Of a stretch of 64,000 bases of DNA, positions 43,519 through 51,084 are shown one piece after another. This stretch comes from Flavobacterium inviolabile (lineage in GTDB: Bacteria; Bacteroidota; Bacteroidia; Flavobacteriales; Flavobacteriaceae). Positions within the stretch are counted from its first letter, which is position 1. The number at the start of each line of letters is the position of its first letter. The notes below the pieces were generated by a model that did no database searches, was not told where the DNA came from, and saw only the letters and a list, made by a program, of their open reading frames with translations. The stretch is from assembly GCF_013389455.1 (NCBI RefSeq), contig NZ_CP058278.1, positions 310,001-374,000 on the forward strand. Direction: 5' to 3'. A program made the position numbers and the translations under genes.

Positions 43519-44127
43519 TTAAAAAGCAAAGGCATCCAGCGTGTCCAGTGCTTTAGGGAAAGCGCTGTCCTGAAGTTCCGGCATCGCAATTCCTTCTACA
43601 CGAAAAGTGGTAACGTCTGTTATACCAAGGAATCCAAGTGCCGCTCTCAAAAACGGATCGGAAAAATCATAGCCTTTTCGCGGTCCTTCCGAATAAACAC
43701 CTCCGGAAGCGATTGCCAGATACACTTTTTTATTTAGGACAAGTCCTTTCGGGAAACCGTCTTCATAACTAAACGTCACTCCGGCTCTGGCGATATGATC
43801 CACCCAGGCCTTTAATGTGGACGGAACACCAAAATTATAAAGCGGAACACCTATTACCACTATATCGGCTTCCATTAACTCCTGTACTGCCTGATTGGAA
43901 TACTGAATCGCTTTTTGCTGGGTTTCCGTCAGTAATTCGTTTGGCGTAAAAAAAGCACCCAGATGCGTTTCGTCCAGATGCGGCAGCGGGTTTACCGTTA
44001 AATCACGGGTATAAACACTGCTTCCCGGATAGGCAGCTGTCAGTTTTTCAAGAATCGCATTCGATAACCGGATGCTGAAAGAGTCTTTTCCTTTTACACT
44101 TGAAGTAATCAGCAATATTTTTTTCAT
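43519..44127 (-). CDS. azoR: FMN-dependent NADH-azoreductase family protein
   Basis: The 202-residue flavodoxin-fold protein carries the AzoR motifs: N-terminal ITSSVKGKDSFSIRLSNAI phosphate loop, ADIVVIGVPLYNFGVPSTLKAWVDHIARAGVTFSY, and IASGGVYSEGPRKGYDFSDPFLRAALGFLG. Such enzymes reduce azo dyes and quinones at the expense of NAD(P)H, protecting against electrophile stress. It is transcribed divergently from an HxlR-type regulator, with a double palindromic operator between. That arrangement is classic for quinone-responsive YodB/azoR-type pairs. Confidence 0.92.
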   Translation of the reverse strand: MKKILLITSSVKGKDSFSIRLSNAILEKLTAAYPGSSVYTRDLTVNPLPHLDETHLGAFFTPNELLTETQQKAIQYSNQAVQELMEADIVVIGVPLYNFGVPSTLKAWVDHIARAGVTFSYEDGFPKGLVLNKKVYLAIASGGVYSEGPRKGYDFSDPFLRAALGFLGITDVTTFRVEGIAMPELQDSAFPKALDTLDAFAF

Positions 44128-44187
44128 TGTTTCAGATATCTTTTTGTTTTACAATACAAACTTATCTACATTCGCTATCTAAAATAT

Positions 44188-44229
44188 ATTACTATCCGTT
44201 TGGATAGCACTATCCAAACGGATAGTAAT
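44188..44229. promoter_or_regulatory. Double palindromic operator between azoR and the HxlR gene
   Basis: ATTACTATCCGTTTGGATAG (44188-44207) and its exact reverse complement (44210-44229) are separated by two bases. Each half is itself a dyad, CTATCC-N4-GGATAG, so two operators lie side by side. It ends 9 bp before the HxlR ATG and starts 60 bp from the azoR ATG, ideal for regulating both genes. Confidence 0.85.
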
Positions 44230-44238
44230 GAAAACAGT

Positions 44239-44595
44239 ATGGAAACAACAGAAAAAATTCACACGCCACAGGAATGTACCGGTGCACTGCTTCCGGTTAG
44301 GGATGCCCTGGAAGTTTTAAACGGGAAATGGAAATTGCCGATATTGATCTCGCTATCATCCGGGCCGAAACGCTTTAAACAAATTTCAAGGGAGATAAAC
44401 GGTATTACCGACAAAATGCTGTCGAAAGAATTAAAAGAGCTGGAAATGCACCAACTGGTTACCCGGACGGTTTATGATACTTTCCCGCCAACAGTAGAAT
44501 ATGCTTCAACCGAACACAGCAAGACACTGACCAAAGTAATCGAAGCGTTAAGAGAATGGGGATTGCTGCACCGTAAAAAAATTATCGGGAACTAA
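44239..44595 (+). CDS. HxlR-family winged-helix regulator
   Basis: The product from ATG 44239 is 118 residues with the HxlR pattern ECTGALLPVRDALEVLNGKWKLPILISLSSGPKRFKQISREINGITDKMLSKELKELE. Cys13 sits where YodB/HypR-type regulators carry their redox-sensing cysteine, so it may respond to quinones or oxidants. An in-frame TTG at 44200 lies inside the operator, so the ATG is the better start. It is probably autoregulated through the 42 bp double palindrome and controls azoR. Its 3' end overlaps the convergent GNAT gene by 4 bp. Confidence 0.9.
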   Translation: METTEKIHTPQECTGALLPVRDALEVLNGKWKLPILISLSSGPKRFKQISREINGITDKMLSKELKELEMHQLVTRTVYDTFPPTVEYASTEHSKTLTKVIEALREWGLLHRKKIIGN

Positions 44596-45134
44596 TTTAC
44601 AATGTAGGCCGGCGAAGCACTGCTCAGGTTTTGAAACAAAACCGCCGTTTCCGCAGAAAGACAAACAGCAAGAATGTCATCATCGGTTACCGGATCGGAC
44701 ACGTCATTTTCCTTTTCCATTAAAAACTTCGCCTGGTTGTAGTATATCGGGATACCCGATTTTTCATAAAATGTGCGGACGTCTTTAGCACAAAAACCAA
44801 CACATTCCAGATTTCTGCTGTTCAGGTTGGCAACAACTTCGTTTAATAGTTGTTTTGCATAACCTTTTCTTTCCTGTAAGGATACCAAACCGACCAATTC
44901 CGGAATCGTATAGGTAGTATTGACAAACTGAACGGTAAAATTGCGGTTTATCCGGGTCAGGCAAACAATTTTTTGGGTATCATCGCGCAGTAAATGAAAT
45001 TCGGAATGCCTGAATTGTTTCCTGAAACCGTCCGCATCCAGCTGCAGCCATTCGGAAACCGACCAGGCTTCCAAGATGCATTTTATCTCGGAAACTGTTA
45101 ATTCGTCCGGTTTTTTAATCAGGTAATGTGCCAT
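44592..45134 (-). CDS. GNAT-like N-acetyltransferase
   Basis: In 180 residues the core shows the acetyl-CoA motif ELVGLVSLQERKGYAKQLLNEVVANL followed by VGFCAKDVRTFYEKSGIPIYY, the usual end of the GNAT fold. The last 40 residues are a non-GNAT tail. Substrate is unknown. It is convergent with the HxlR gene, overlapping by 4 bp. Confidence 0.75.
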   Translation of the reverse strand: MAHYLIKKPDELTVSEIKCILEAWSVSEWLQLDADGFRKQFRHSEFHLLRDDTQKIVCLTRINRNFTVQFVNTTYTIPELVGLVSLQERKGYAKQLLNEVVANLNSRNLECVGFCAKDVRTFYEKSGIPIYYNQAKFLMEKENDVSDPVTDDDILAVCLSAETAVLFQNLSSASPAYIVN

Positions 45135-45233
45135 ATTGTTACCAATGCTTCTCCTTCAAAGATACTTTATCTGAACGAAAACTACCGGATTTCTTTAAAA
45201 ATCAAACAAATAGCAGTTCTAAAAATAAGGTAA

Positions 45234-45274
45234 TAAAAAAAGCCTATCTACTTTTGAAGTAAATAGGCTTTTAA
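45234..45274 (-). terminator. Terminator of tRNA-Leu
   Basis: On the minus strand AAAAGCCTATTTAC and GTAGATAGGCTTTT form a long stem with one mismatch, ending in T7. It begins 3 bp past the tRNA 3' end. Confidence 0.85.
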
Positions 45275-45276
45275 AG

Positions 45277-45358
45277 TGCGGGTGATAGGACTCGAACCTA
45301 CACACCGTGAGGCACCAGATCCTAAGTCTGGCGTGTCTACCAATTTCACCACACCCGC
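45277..45358 (-). tRNA. tRNA-Leu (TAG)
   Basis: The 82-base minus-strand sequence folds with acceptor GCGGGTG/CACCCGC, anticodon stem CCAGA/TCTGG with loop CTTAGGA (anticodon TAG), a long variable arm, and T arm TGTAGGTTCGAGTCCTA. The discriminator is A and CCA is not encoded. Confidence 0.96.
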
Positions 45359-45396
45359 GGCACAAATTGAAAGTGTTTCTTTCAGTATTACGGGTG

Positions 45397-45426
45397 CAAA
45401 TATACGCATTAGTTCTTATCATCCAA
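45397..45426 (-). promoter_or_regulatory. Bacteroidota promoter of tRNA-Leu
   Basis: On the minus strand TTG (45426-45424) is 19 bp from TATATTTG (45404-45397). The block TATATTTGCACCCG is the same as in both tRNA-Phe promoters. Confidence 0.8.
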
Positions 45427-45461
45427 GAAAAATCGAAAAAATTTTTTGTTTCTTTTTTTTG

Positions 45462-45469
45462 TACTTTTG
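45462..45469 (+). promoter_or_regulatory. -7 element for the M20 peptidase gene
   Basis: TACTTTTG matches TAnnTTTG and ends 23 bp before ATG 45493. Confidence 0.5.
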
Positions 45470-45492
45470 GCTTTCATCATATTTAAATTATA

Positions 45493-46881
45493 ATGGATAG
45501 TATAAAGCAATACGTTCAGGAAAATAAAGAACGTTTTATAAATGAATTAATTGATTTATTAAAGATTCCTTCTGTAAGTGCTGATAGTGCTTACTCTCAA
45601 GATGTTATAGACACTGCTAATGCGGTTAAGGTAAGTCTGGAAAAAGCCGGATGTGATTTTGTAGAGCTTTGCGAGACTCCCGGTTACCCGATTGTGTACG
45701 GAGAAAAAATGATTGATCCGAAATTACCTACTGTTTTAGTATACGGACATTATGACGTGCAACCGGCAGATCCGATCGAGTTGTGGACCTCTCCTCCATT
45801 TGAACCGGTAATCAAAACTACCGATATTCATCCGGAAGGAGCTATTTTTGCCCGTGGTGCCTGTGACGATAAAGGACAGATGTTTATGCATGTGAAAGCT
45901 TTGGAATATATGGTACAGACCAATACGCTTCCATGTAATGTTAAATTCATGATTGAAGGAGAAGAAGAAGTTGGTTCGGCAAGTTTGGGCTGGTTCGTGG
46001 AACGCAACCAGGAAAAACTGGCTAACGATGTTATTCTTATTTCCGATACGGGAATGATTTCCAATACCCAGCCATCCATTACCACCGGATTGAGAGGTCT
46101 GAGCTATGTGGAAGTGGAAGTTACCGGACCTAACCGTGACCTGCATTCCGGATTATATGGCGGAGCTGTTGCGAACCCGATTAATATCCTGGCCAAAATG
46201 ATTGCTTCGCTTCACGATGAAAACAATCATATTACCATTCCGGGATTTTATGATAAGGTAGAAGAGCTTTCTGCTGCAGAAAGAGCCGAAATGGCCAAAG
46301 CACCTTTCTCTTTGGAAAATTATAAAAAAGCGCTGAACATTGATGATGTTTACGGCGAAACCGGATATGTTACAAACGAAAGAAATTCCATTCGTCCAAC
46401 ACTGGATGTAAACGGAATCTGGGGCGGTTATACCGGCGAAGGTGCCAAAACCGTTATTGCCAGCAAAGCATTTGCAAAAATATCCATGCGTCTGGTTCCT
46501 AACCAGGACTGGAAAGAGATCACCGAATTATTCCAGAAACATTTCGAAAATATCGCTCCTAAATCTGTTAAAGTGGTTGTAAAACCGCATCATGGCGGAC
46601 AGGGATATGTAACCCCTATTGACAGCATTGGCTATCAGGCTGCTGCCAAAGCATATCACGAAACTTTCGGCGTACAGCCCATTCCGGTTCGTTCCGGAGG
46701 AAGCATCCCGATCGTAGCCTTGTTTGAAAAAGAATTAAAAAGCAAGACTATTTTAATGGGATTCGGATTAGACAGTGATGCTATTCACTCGCCTAATGAG
46801 CATTTCGGAGTATTTAATTACCTTAAAGGAATCCAGACCATTCCTTTGTTTTACAAATACTTTACGGAACTGAATAAGTAA
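45493..46881 (+). CDS. M20-family dipeptidase
   Basis: The 462-residue protein shows the M20 metallopeptidase pattern: VYGHYDVQP near residue 85, RGACDDKGQ with bridging Asp, MIEGEEEVGS with catalytic Glu and metal ligand, and a dimerisation insert of about 200 residues. It is closest in look to cytosolic nonspecific dipeptidases that use two zinc or manganese ions to cleave dipeptides. No signal peptide is present. The next gene begins 18 bp after its stop. Confidence 0.92.
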   Translation: MDSIKQYVQENKERFINELIDLLKIPSVSADSAYSQDVIDTANAVKVSLEKAGCDFVELCETPGYPIVYGEKMIDPKLPTVLVYGHYDVQPADPIELWTSPPFEPVIKTTDIHPEGAIFARGACDDKGQMFMHVKALEYMVQTNTLPCNVKFMIEGEEEVGSASLGWFVERNQEKLANDVILISDTGMISNTQPSITTGLRGLSYVEVEVTGPNRDLHSGLYGGAVANPINILAKMIASLHDENNHITIPGFYDKVEELSAAERAEMAKAPFSLENYKKALNIDDVYGETGYVTNERNSIRPTLDVNGIWGGYTGEGAKTVIASKAFAKISMRLVPNQDWKEITELFQKHFENIAPKSVKVVVKPHHGGQGYVTPIDSIGYQAAAKAYHETFGVQPIPVRSGGSIPIVALFEKELKSKTILMGFGLDSDAIHSPNEHFGVFNYLKGIQTIPLFYKYFTELNK

Positions 46882-46899
46882 TATTTTACAAAATTTGAT

Positions 46900-47448
46900 T
46901 TGGATACAAAATTCATCTCAGAAGTCATAAAATCAGGAGGAACTATTGGTGCTTTGTCACCAAGTTCCTCTTTTTTGGCTAAAAAAATGCTGAAGCCCAT
47001 TGACTTCAAATCGGCACAATGCATTGTTGAATTCGGTCCGGGAACCGGTGTTTTTACCGTAAAACTACTGGAAAAACTCAGCCCGAACGGAAAACTTATG
47101 GTTTTTGAAATCAACAAAGAGTTTTGTGAAGAGCTGAAAAAAATAAACGACAGCCGACTGATCATTATCAATGACGGTGCAGAAAAATTAGAAAAATACC
47201 TTATTGAATATAAGCTGGAAAAAGCCGATTATATCGTTTCTTCCTTACCGCTGGCCGTCCTGCCGGATGAACTGGTCAATGCCATACTGACCACTTCGAA
47301 GTGCTGCCTGGCTTTAAAAGGAAAGTATATTCAATTTCAATACTCGCTGAATGCCCTTAATAAATTAAAAGAAATCTTTTCGAGTGTAACCATTGAGTTC
47401 ACTTTTTTAAATATTCCGCCTGCTTTTATCTTCACCTGTAAAAAATAA
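46900..47448 (+). CDS. PmtA-like class I SAM-dependent methyltransferase, TTG start
   Basis: The product starts DTKFISEVIKSGGTIGALSPSSSFLAKKML and has the SAM-binding loop VEFGPGTGVFT, then VSSLPLAVLPDEL. This resembles Rhodobacter-type phospholipid N-methyltransferases and the rRNA dimethylase fold; the substrate is not certain. Upstream of TTG 46900 the frame reaches a stop at 46879 without any ATG, so TTG is the most credible start. That stop is the terminal codon of the M20 gene, which is in the same frame. 182 residues fit the family. Confidence 0.8.
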   Translation: MDTKFISEVIKSGGTIGALSPSSSFLAKKMLKPIDFKSAQCIVEFGPGTGVFTVKLLEKLSPNGKLMVFEINKEFCEELKKINDSRLIIINDGAEKLEKYLIEYKLEKADYIVSSLPLAVLPDELVNAILTTSKCCLALKGKYIQFQYSLNALNKLKEIFSSVTIEFTFLNIPPAFIFTCKK

Positions 47449-47490
47449 ATTCACTTTTTTTAATTTTTTATCCCCTTTTTAATTTTTTAT

Positions 47491-47504
47491 TCTACATTTG
47501 TAGA
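47491..47504. promoter_or_regulatory. BlaI-type operator over the -7 box of the lipoprotein-BlaI-M56 operon
   Basis: TCTACATTTGTAGA has perfect six-base arms (TCTACA/TGTAGA) around a TT centre, like the TACA-N-TGTA operators of BlaI/MecI repressors. It includes TACATTTG, a match to the -7 element. A related half-site, GCTCTA, follows. It lies 22 bp before ATG 47527. Confidence 0.65.
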
Positions 47505-47526
47505 GTTAGCTCTAAAAACATAGAAT

Positions 47527-47946
47527 ATGAAATTTTCATCGGCTATAGTACTGCTGCTGATAGGTTTGCTAATCGTGAGTTGTAAAACCAACCGGGTTGT
47601 CAAAAACGAACGGGTCGGTAAATGGATTTTTAAAGACACTTTTGGCGGAAAACATTACACCACAAAAGGATACTACCGAAAAGGCCTGGAAACCGGAACA
47701 TGGAAACAATTTTCCGGTAACAAACTAGTCAAAAAACAGCTGTACAACAAGCAAATCTGTTTTACGACGTTTTATAATGAGAACGGTACCGTAATGGCAA
47801 GAGGAAAATCCCGGATGGTCATAACCGACAAACTGGTACACTGGTTTTATTATGACGACTGGAAATATTATGACGGAGAAGGAAATCTGGAAAGCATCCG
47901 CACTTACGAGAACGGAGAAGAAGTGAACGAATTAATCATTAAATAA
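47527..47946 (+). CDS. Small lipoprotein with MORN-like repeats
   Basis: The 139-residue protein has a lipobox (LIVSC, Cys near 19) and MORN-type repeat segments: VGKWIFKDTFGGKHYTTKGYYRKGLETGTWKQF, YNENGTVMARGK and YYDGEGNLESIRTYENGEE. Similar repeat lipoproteins are frequent in Bacteroidota, with unknown role. It is the first gene of the operon, 6 bp before the BlaI-type gene, and may be a regulated target or sensor of that system. Confidence 0.75.
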   Translation: MKFSSAIVLLLIGLLIVSCKTNRVVKNERVGKWIFKDTFGGKHYTTKGYYRKGLETGTWKQFSGNKLVKKQLYNKQICFTTFYNENGTVMARGKSRMVITDKLVHWFYYDDWKYYDGEGNLESIRTYENGEEVNELIIK

Positions 47947-47952
47947 AAAGAA

Positions 47953-48324
47953 ATGCAATTATCAAAAACCGAAGAACAACTTATGGAATATCTGTGGAAA
48001 AAGGAAAAGGCTTTTATGAAAGACCTGCTGGAAGCCTATCCTGAGCCGAAACCGGCAACGACCACGATTGCAACACTTTTAAAACGAATGTCCGACAAAG
48101 GCTTTGTGGCTTACAAAGAATACGGAAAATCAAGGGAGTATTATCCGTTAGTAAAAAAAACGGATTATTTCTCCAAACATGTCAACAACATCATTAAGGA
48201 CTTCTTCAACAATTCGGCCGCTCAGTTTGCTTCTTTTTTCACAAAAGAAACCAATATGACGGAAAAAGAATTGGAAGAACTAAAGAAAATCGTAGATCAG
48301 GAACTTCAAAAAAAGAAAAAATGA
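47953..48324 (+). CDS. BlaI/MecI/CopY-family repressor
   Basis: The 123-residue winged-helix protein begins LSKTEEQLMEYLWKKEKAFMKDLLEAYPEPKPATTTIATLLKRMSDKGFVAYKEYGKSREYYPLV, the canonical BlaI DNA-binding domain. The remainder is the dimerisation region (NNIIKDFFNNSAAQFASFF). Repressors of this family are inactivated by proteolysis triggered by an M56 membrane peptidase; one is encoded next, overlapping by 4 bp. A fitting operator sits at 47491-47504. Confidence 0.92.
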   Translation: MQLSKTEEQLMEYLWKKEKAFMKDLLEAYPEPKPATTTIATLLKRMSDKGFVAYKEYGKSREYYPLVKKTDYFSKHVNNIIKDFFNNSAAQFASFFTKETNMTEKELEELKKIVDQELQKKKK

Positions 48325-49769
48325 CACCGCATTTCATCAAATCCGGCCTGTGCCTGTGCTGTTTATTAGTTGTTTATCATTTTCTGTTAAGCAAAGAAAA
48401 GATGTATCACTTTAACCGTTTCTACCTGTTAACAGCTATTGTATTCAGCCTTTTAATCCCTTTCAATACCCTGACGGAAACCGTTTCGGCTGCAGCCAAA
48501 ACACCGGTAGTCACAGCGGCATTATATGCCAGAGCGATAGCCGATGATTCTTTCCTGAATTTAGAAAACGGGCTTATAGCGGTTTACCTGTTTGTATCGG
48601 GCTTACTGTTCTTTCGTTTTACGATGAACCTCAACTCCTTATTCCGAAAAATACGATCCGGCGAACAGATCAAACAGGATTCCCGGACACTGGTCCTGAT
48701 TCCGGATAAAGTGCTGCCATTCACTTTTTTGCATTATATTTTTATCAATAAAAAGCAAATCCGTAAAAACAAGATTGAACCGGAATTACTGCTTCATGAA
48801 ACAGCACATGCCAGACAAATGCACAGCCTGGATATTCTTTTTATCGAGCTGCTTCAGATCTTTTTATGGTTCCAGCCATTATTGTATTTCTATAAAAAAG
48901 CCATCCGCTTAAATCATGAGTTCCTGGCAGATGAAGCGGTAACGCAAAAGCATACCGAAGTAACCGATTATCAGAATTTAATTCTTTCCAAGGTTGCTAC
49001 CGAAAAGCCTATGGCACTCACCAGTAATTTAGCCTATTTAGTAACCAAAAAACGTTTCATTATGATGACCAAAACATCGCCCCCGCTCCGGCTGACCCTT
49101 ATCAAGTTATGCATGATTCCGTTAATGTCCGGAATGGTATTCCTTTTCAGCACTAAAGTTGTGGCTCAGGAGAAACCAGCTGCCAAGACCACAAAAAACA
49201 ATGGCAGCAAACCTTTACCACCATCTACGCCACCTACACCGCCGCCAGCCCCGCAGTTGCCGCCACCGCCGCCACCTGTTGAAGCAAGGCCCAAAAAAGC
49301 AGCATCGAAAAACGGTAAAGCAGAACTGCCACCACCGCCACCGCCACGGGAAAGTTCTAAAAAGACGACCTCAAACAACGGCAAAGACAAACTATTACCG
49401 CCACCGCCACCAGCCGAACCAAGGCCTAAAAAGACGGCATTAAATGAGTTCCCGTCACCACCGGCTCCCGGAACAACAATTCCGGAGTTTGCGGGCGGCA
49501 TGACTGCCTGGAATGTATATGTGCAAAAGAATCTTAAAATACCGGAAAACTTTCCAAAAAGTGATACTCCGCAACGTATCGCTGTTCGGTTTGTGGTCGA
49601 AAAAGATGGCAGTACTTCCAATGTTGCGATTGTTAAAGACCCGACCAATATAATGAAAGAATCGATTACCGCCCTTATTGAAAGCAGTCCGAAATGGGTG
49701 CCCGGAAAATCAGAAGGGAAAGCGATAAGAAGTGAATTCTATCTGCCGTTAATGGTGCTACATAAATAA
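48321..49769 (+). CDS. BlaR1-like M56 membrane metallopeptidase with Pro-rich linker and TonB C-terminal domain
   Basis: The N-terminal half has several membrane helices and the M56 zinc motif HETAH near residue 160 (LLLHETAHARQMHSLDILFIELLQ), then NHEFLADEAV. The sequence RFIMMTKTSPPLR and a further helix lead into a Pro-rich stretch at about 290-375. The end (FAGGMTAWNVYVQKNLKIPENF...IAVRFVVEKDGSTSNVAIVKDP) is a TonB C-terminal-like domain. In BlaR1 systems the peptidase destroys the repressor on signal. Here the sensor is not a penicillin-binding domain but a TonB-like module, suggesting envelope-derived signals (inference). Confidence 0.88.
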   Translation: MTPHFIKSGLCLCCLLVVYHFLLSKEKMYHFNRFYLLTAIVFSLLIPFNTLTETVSAAAKTPVVTAALYARAIADDSFLNLENGLIAVYLFVSGLLFFRFTMNLNSLFRKIRSGEQIKQDSRTLVLIPDKVLPFTFLHYIFINKKQIRKNKIEPELLLHETAHARQMHSLDILFIELLQIFLWFQPLLYFYKKAIRLNHEFLADEAVTQKHTEVTDYQNLILSKVATEKPMALTSNLAYLVTKKRFIMMTKTSPPLRLTLIKLCMIPLMSGMVFLFSTKVVAQEKPAAKTTKNNGSKPLPPSTPPTPPPAPQLPPPPPPVEARPKKAASKNGKAELPPPPPPRESSKKTTSNNGKDKLLPPPPPAEPRPKKTALNEFPSPPAPGTTIPEFAGGMTAWNVYVQKNLKIPENFPKSDTPQRIAVRFVVEKDGSTSNVAIVKDPTNIMKESITALIESSPKWVPGKSEGKAIRSEFYLPLMVLHK

Positions 49770-49815
49770 GAGAACAGGCCGGTTTGTCGTAACACAGGTT
49801 GCGATAAACAGTATG

Positions 49816-49847
49816 ATCCGCTTCGATTGAAGCGGATTTTCTTTTTT
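49816..49847 (+). terminator. Terminator of the BlaI-M56 operon
   Basis: ATCCGCTTC-gatt-GAAGCGGAT is a perfect nine-base stem followed by TTTCTTTTTT. Confidence 0.8.
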
Positions 49848-49896
49848 GTAACCTAAAATAAATCAGCTTTTTACAACAATCTATACTTTTTGGCGT

Positions 49897-49904
49897 TAAA
49901 TTTG
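49897..49904 (+). promoter_or_regulatory. -7 element for the DUF4407 gene
   Basis: TAAATTTG matches TAnnTTTG and ends 30 bp before ATG 49935. This rules out the TTG at 49890 as a start codon. Confidence 0.55.
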
Positions 49905-49934
49905 CACAATCATCATCAATCAAAATCATCAATC

Positions 49935-51035
49935 ATGTTAAAACGTTTTTTTATCCTGTGCTCCGGTGCAGACAAAAATCTTATTGCTACCTGTAGCGAT
50001 GGCGAACAAAACAAGTATGCCGGAATAGGCGCTACGGTATTCTTCACCGCAGTAATGGCCGTTATTGCCAGCAGTTATGCCCTTTACACTGTTTTCGACA
50101 ACATTTACACCGCCACTTTCTTTGGATTGGTCTGGGGATTGCTGATTTTTAACCTGGATCGTTTTATTGTGTCGACCATCAGGAAAAGAGAGCGTTTCTG
50201 GAGCGAATTTTTGCAGGCAACACCCCGAATTATCCTGGCAATGATTATTGCTATTGTTATTTCAAAACCATTGGAGATCAAGATATTTGAGAAGGAGATC
50301 AATACGGTTTTGCTTAAGGAAAAGAATGCAATGGCATTGGCCAATAAAAAAGAGGTTGCTAATTATTATCAAACAGATGTAACCAAAAACCAGGCAGGAA
50401 TTGACAGCTTAAAGTCGGAAATACTTAAAAAAGAAAAAGAGGTAAATGCGCTTTATGCGACCTATATCACGGAAGCCGAAGGTACAAAAGGCACTATGAA
50501 ATTGGGCAAAGGTCCTGTTTATAAAGAGAAAAGGGAGAAACACGATGCCGCTTTAAAGGCATTGGACGATTTGCGCAAAGGTAATCTGGCCAAGATTGCC
50601 GAAAAGGAAGCAAAAGCCAAAACGCTGCAGGCGGATCTGGATAAAAAAGTAACCGAAACACAGCCTATAATTGACGGCTTTGACGGTTTAATGGCTCGTA
50701 TCAATGCGTTGAACAAACTGCCAAGCCTTCCTTCTTTATTTATCATGTTATTGTTTTTAGCCATCGAAACCTCTCCTATTATCGCCAAACTATTATCCCC
50801 TAAAGGTGAATATGATTTTAAACTGGAAGACGACGAAACGGCTTTAAAAACGCATATCGAGCAGAACAACTACCAACGCAGTCTGCAAAAACAGACGGAT
50901 GCTTCCATTTATGACAAGGTTTATGCCGATATTAAAGATGAGAAAGGCATCTACGATTATAAAAAGAAACGGGCTTTGGAACTTTTAGAGTTACAGGCCG
51001 ACACCTATGTTGAAAAACAGAAAAAAGTAATGTAA
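49935..51035 (+). CDS. DUF4407-family membrane protein
   Basis: The 366-residue protein has N-terminal helices (YAGIGATVFFTAVMAVIASSYAL, IYTATFFGLVWGLLIFNLDRFIV, IILAMIIAIVISKPLEI). A long charged coiled-coil region covers about residues 120-250, and another helix follows (LPSLFIMLLFLAIETSPIIAKLL). This is the pattern of DUF4407, a membrane family of unknown function. ATG 49935 is chosen over an upstream in-frame TTG because the promoter lies between. A terminator follows the stop. Confidence 0.85.
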   Translation: MLKRFFILCSGADKNLIATCSDGEQNKYAGIGATVFFTAVMAVIASSYALYTVFDNIYTATFFGLVWGLLIFNLDRFIVSTIRKRERFWSEFLQATPRIILAMIIAIVISKPLEIKIFEKEINTVLLKEKNAMALANKKEVANYYQTDVTKNQAGIDSLKSEILKKEKEVNALYATYITEAEGTKGTMKLGKGPVYKEKREKHDAALKALDDLRKGNLAKIAEKEAKAKTLQADLDKKVTETQPIIDGFDGLMARINALNKLPSLPSLFIMLLFLAIETSPIIAKLLSPKGEYDFKLEDDETALKTHIEQNNYQRSLQKQTDASIYDKVYADIKDEKGIYDYKKKRALELLELQADTYVEKQKKVM

Positions 51036-51040
51036 ATAAA

Positions 51041-51067
51041 AAAGCTCCTTTAATAAGGAGCTTTTTT
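51041..51067. terminator. Bidirectional terminator after the DUF4407 gene
   Basis: AAGCTCCTT-taat-AAGGAGCTT with A and T runs on both sides, between convergent genes. Confidence 0.88.
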
Positions 51068-51084
51068 ATTATTATATCATCAGA

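Noticed and set aside
45219..45500. Short open frames across the tRNA-Leu
   Set aside because: They read through a well-folded tRNA and its terminator; no protein features.
49159..49648. Arg/His-rich and Gly-rich open frames over the Pro-rich segment of the M56 gene
   Set aside because: They are frame-shifted or antisense readings of CCxCCx repeats coding for proline.
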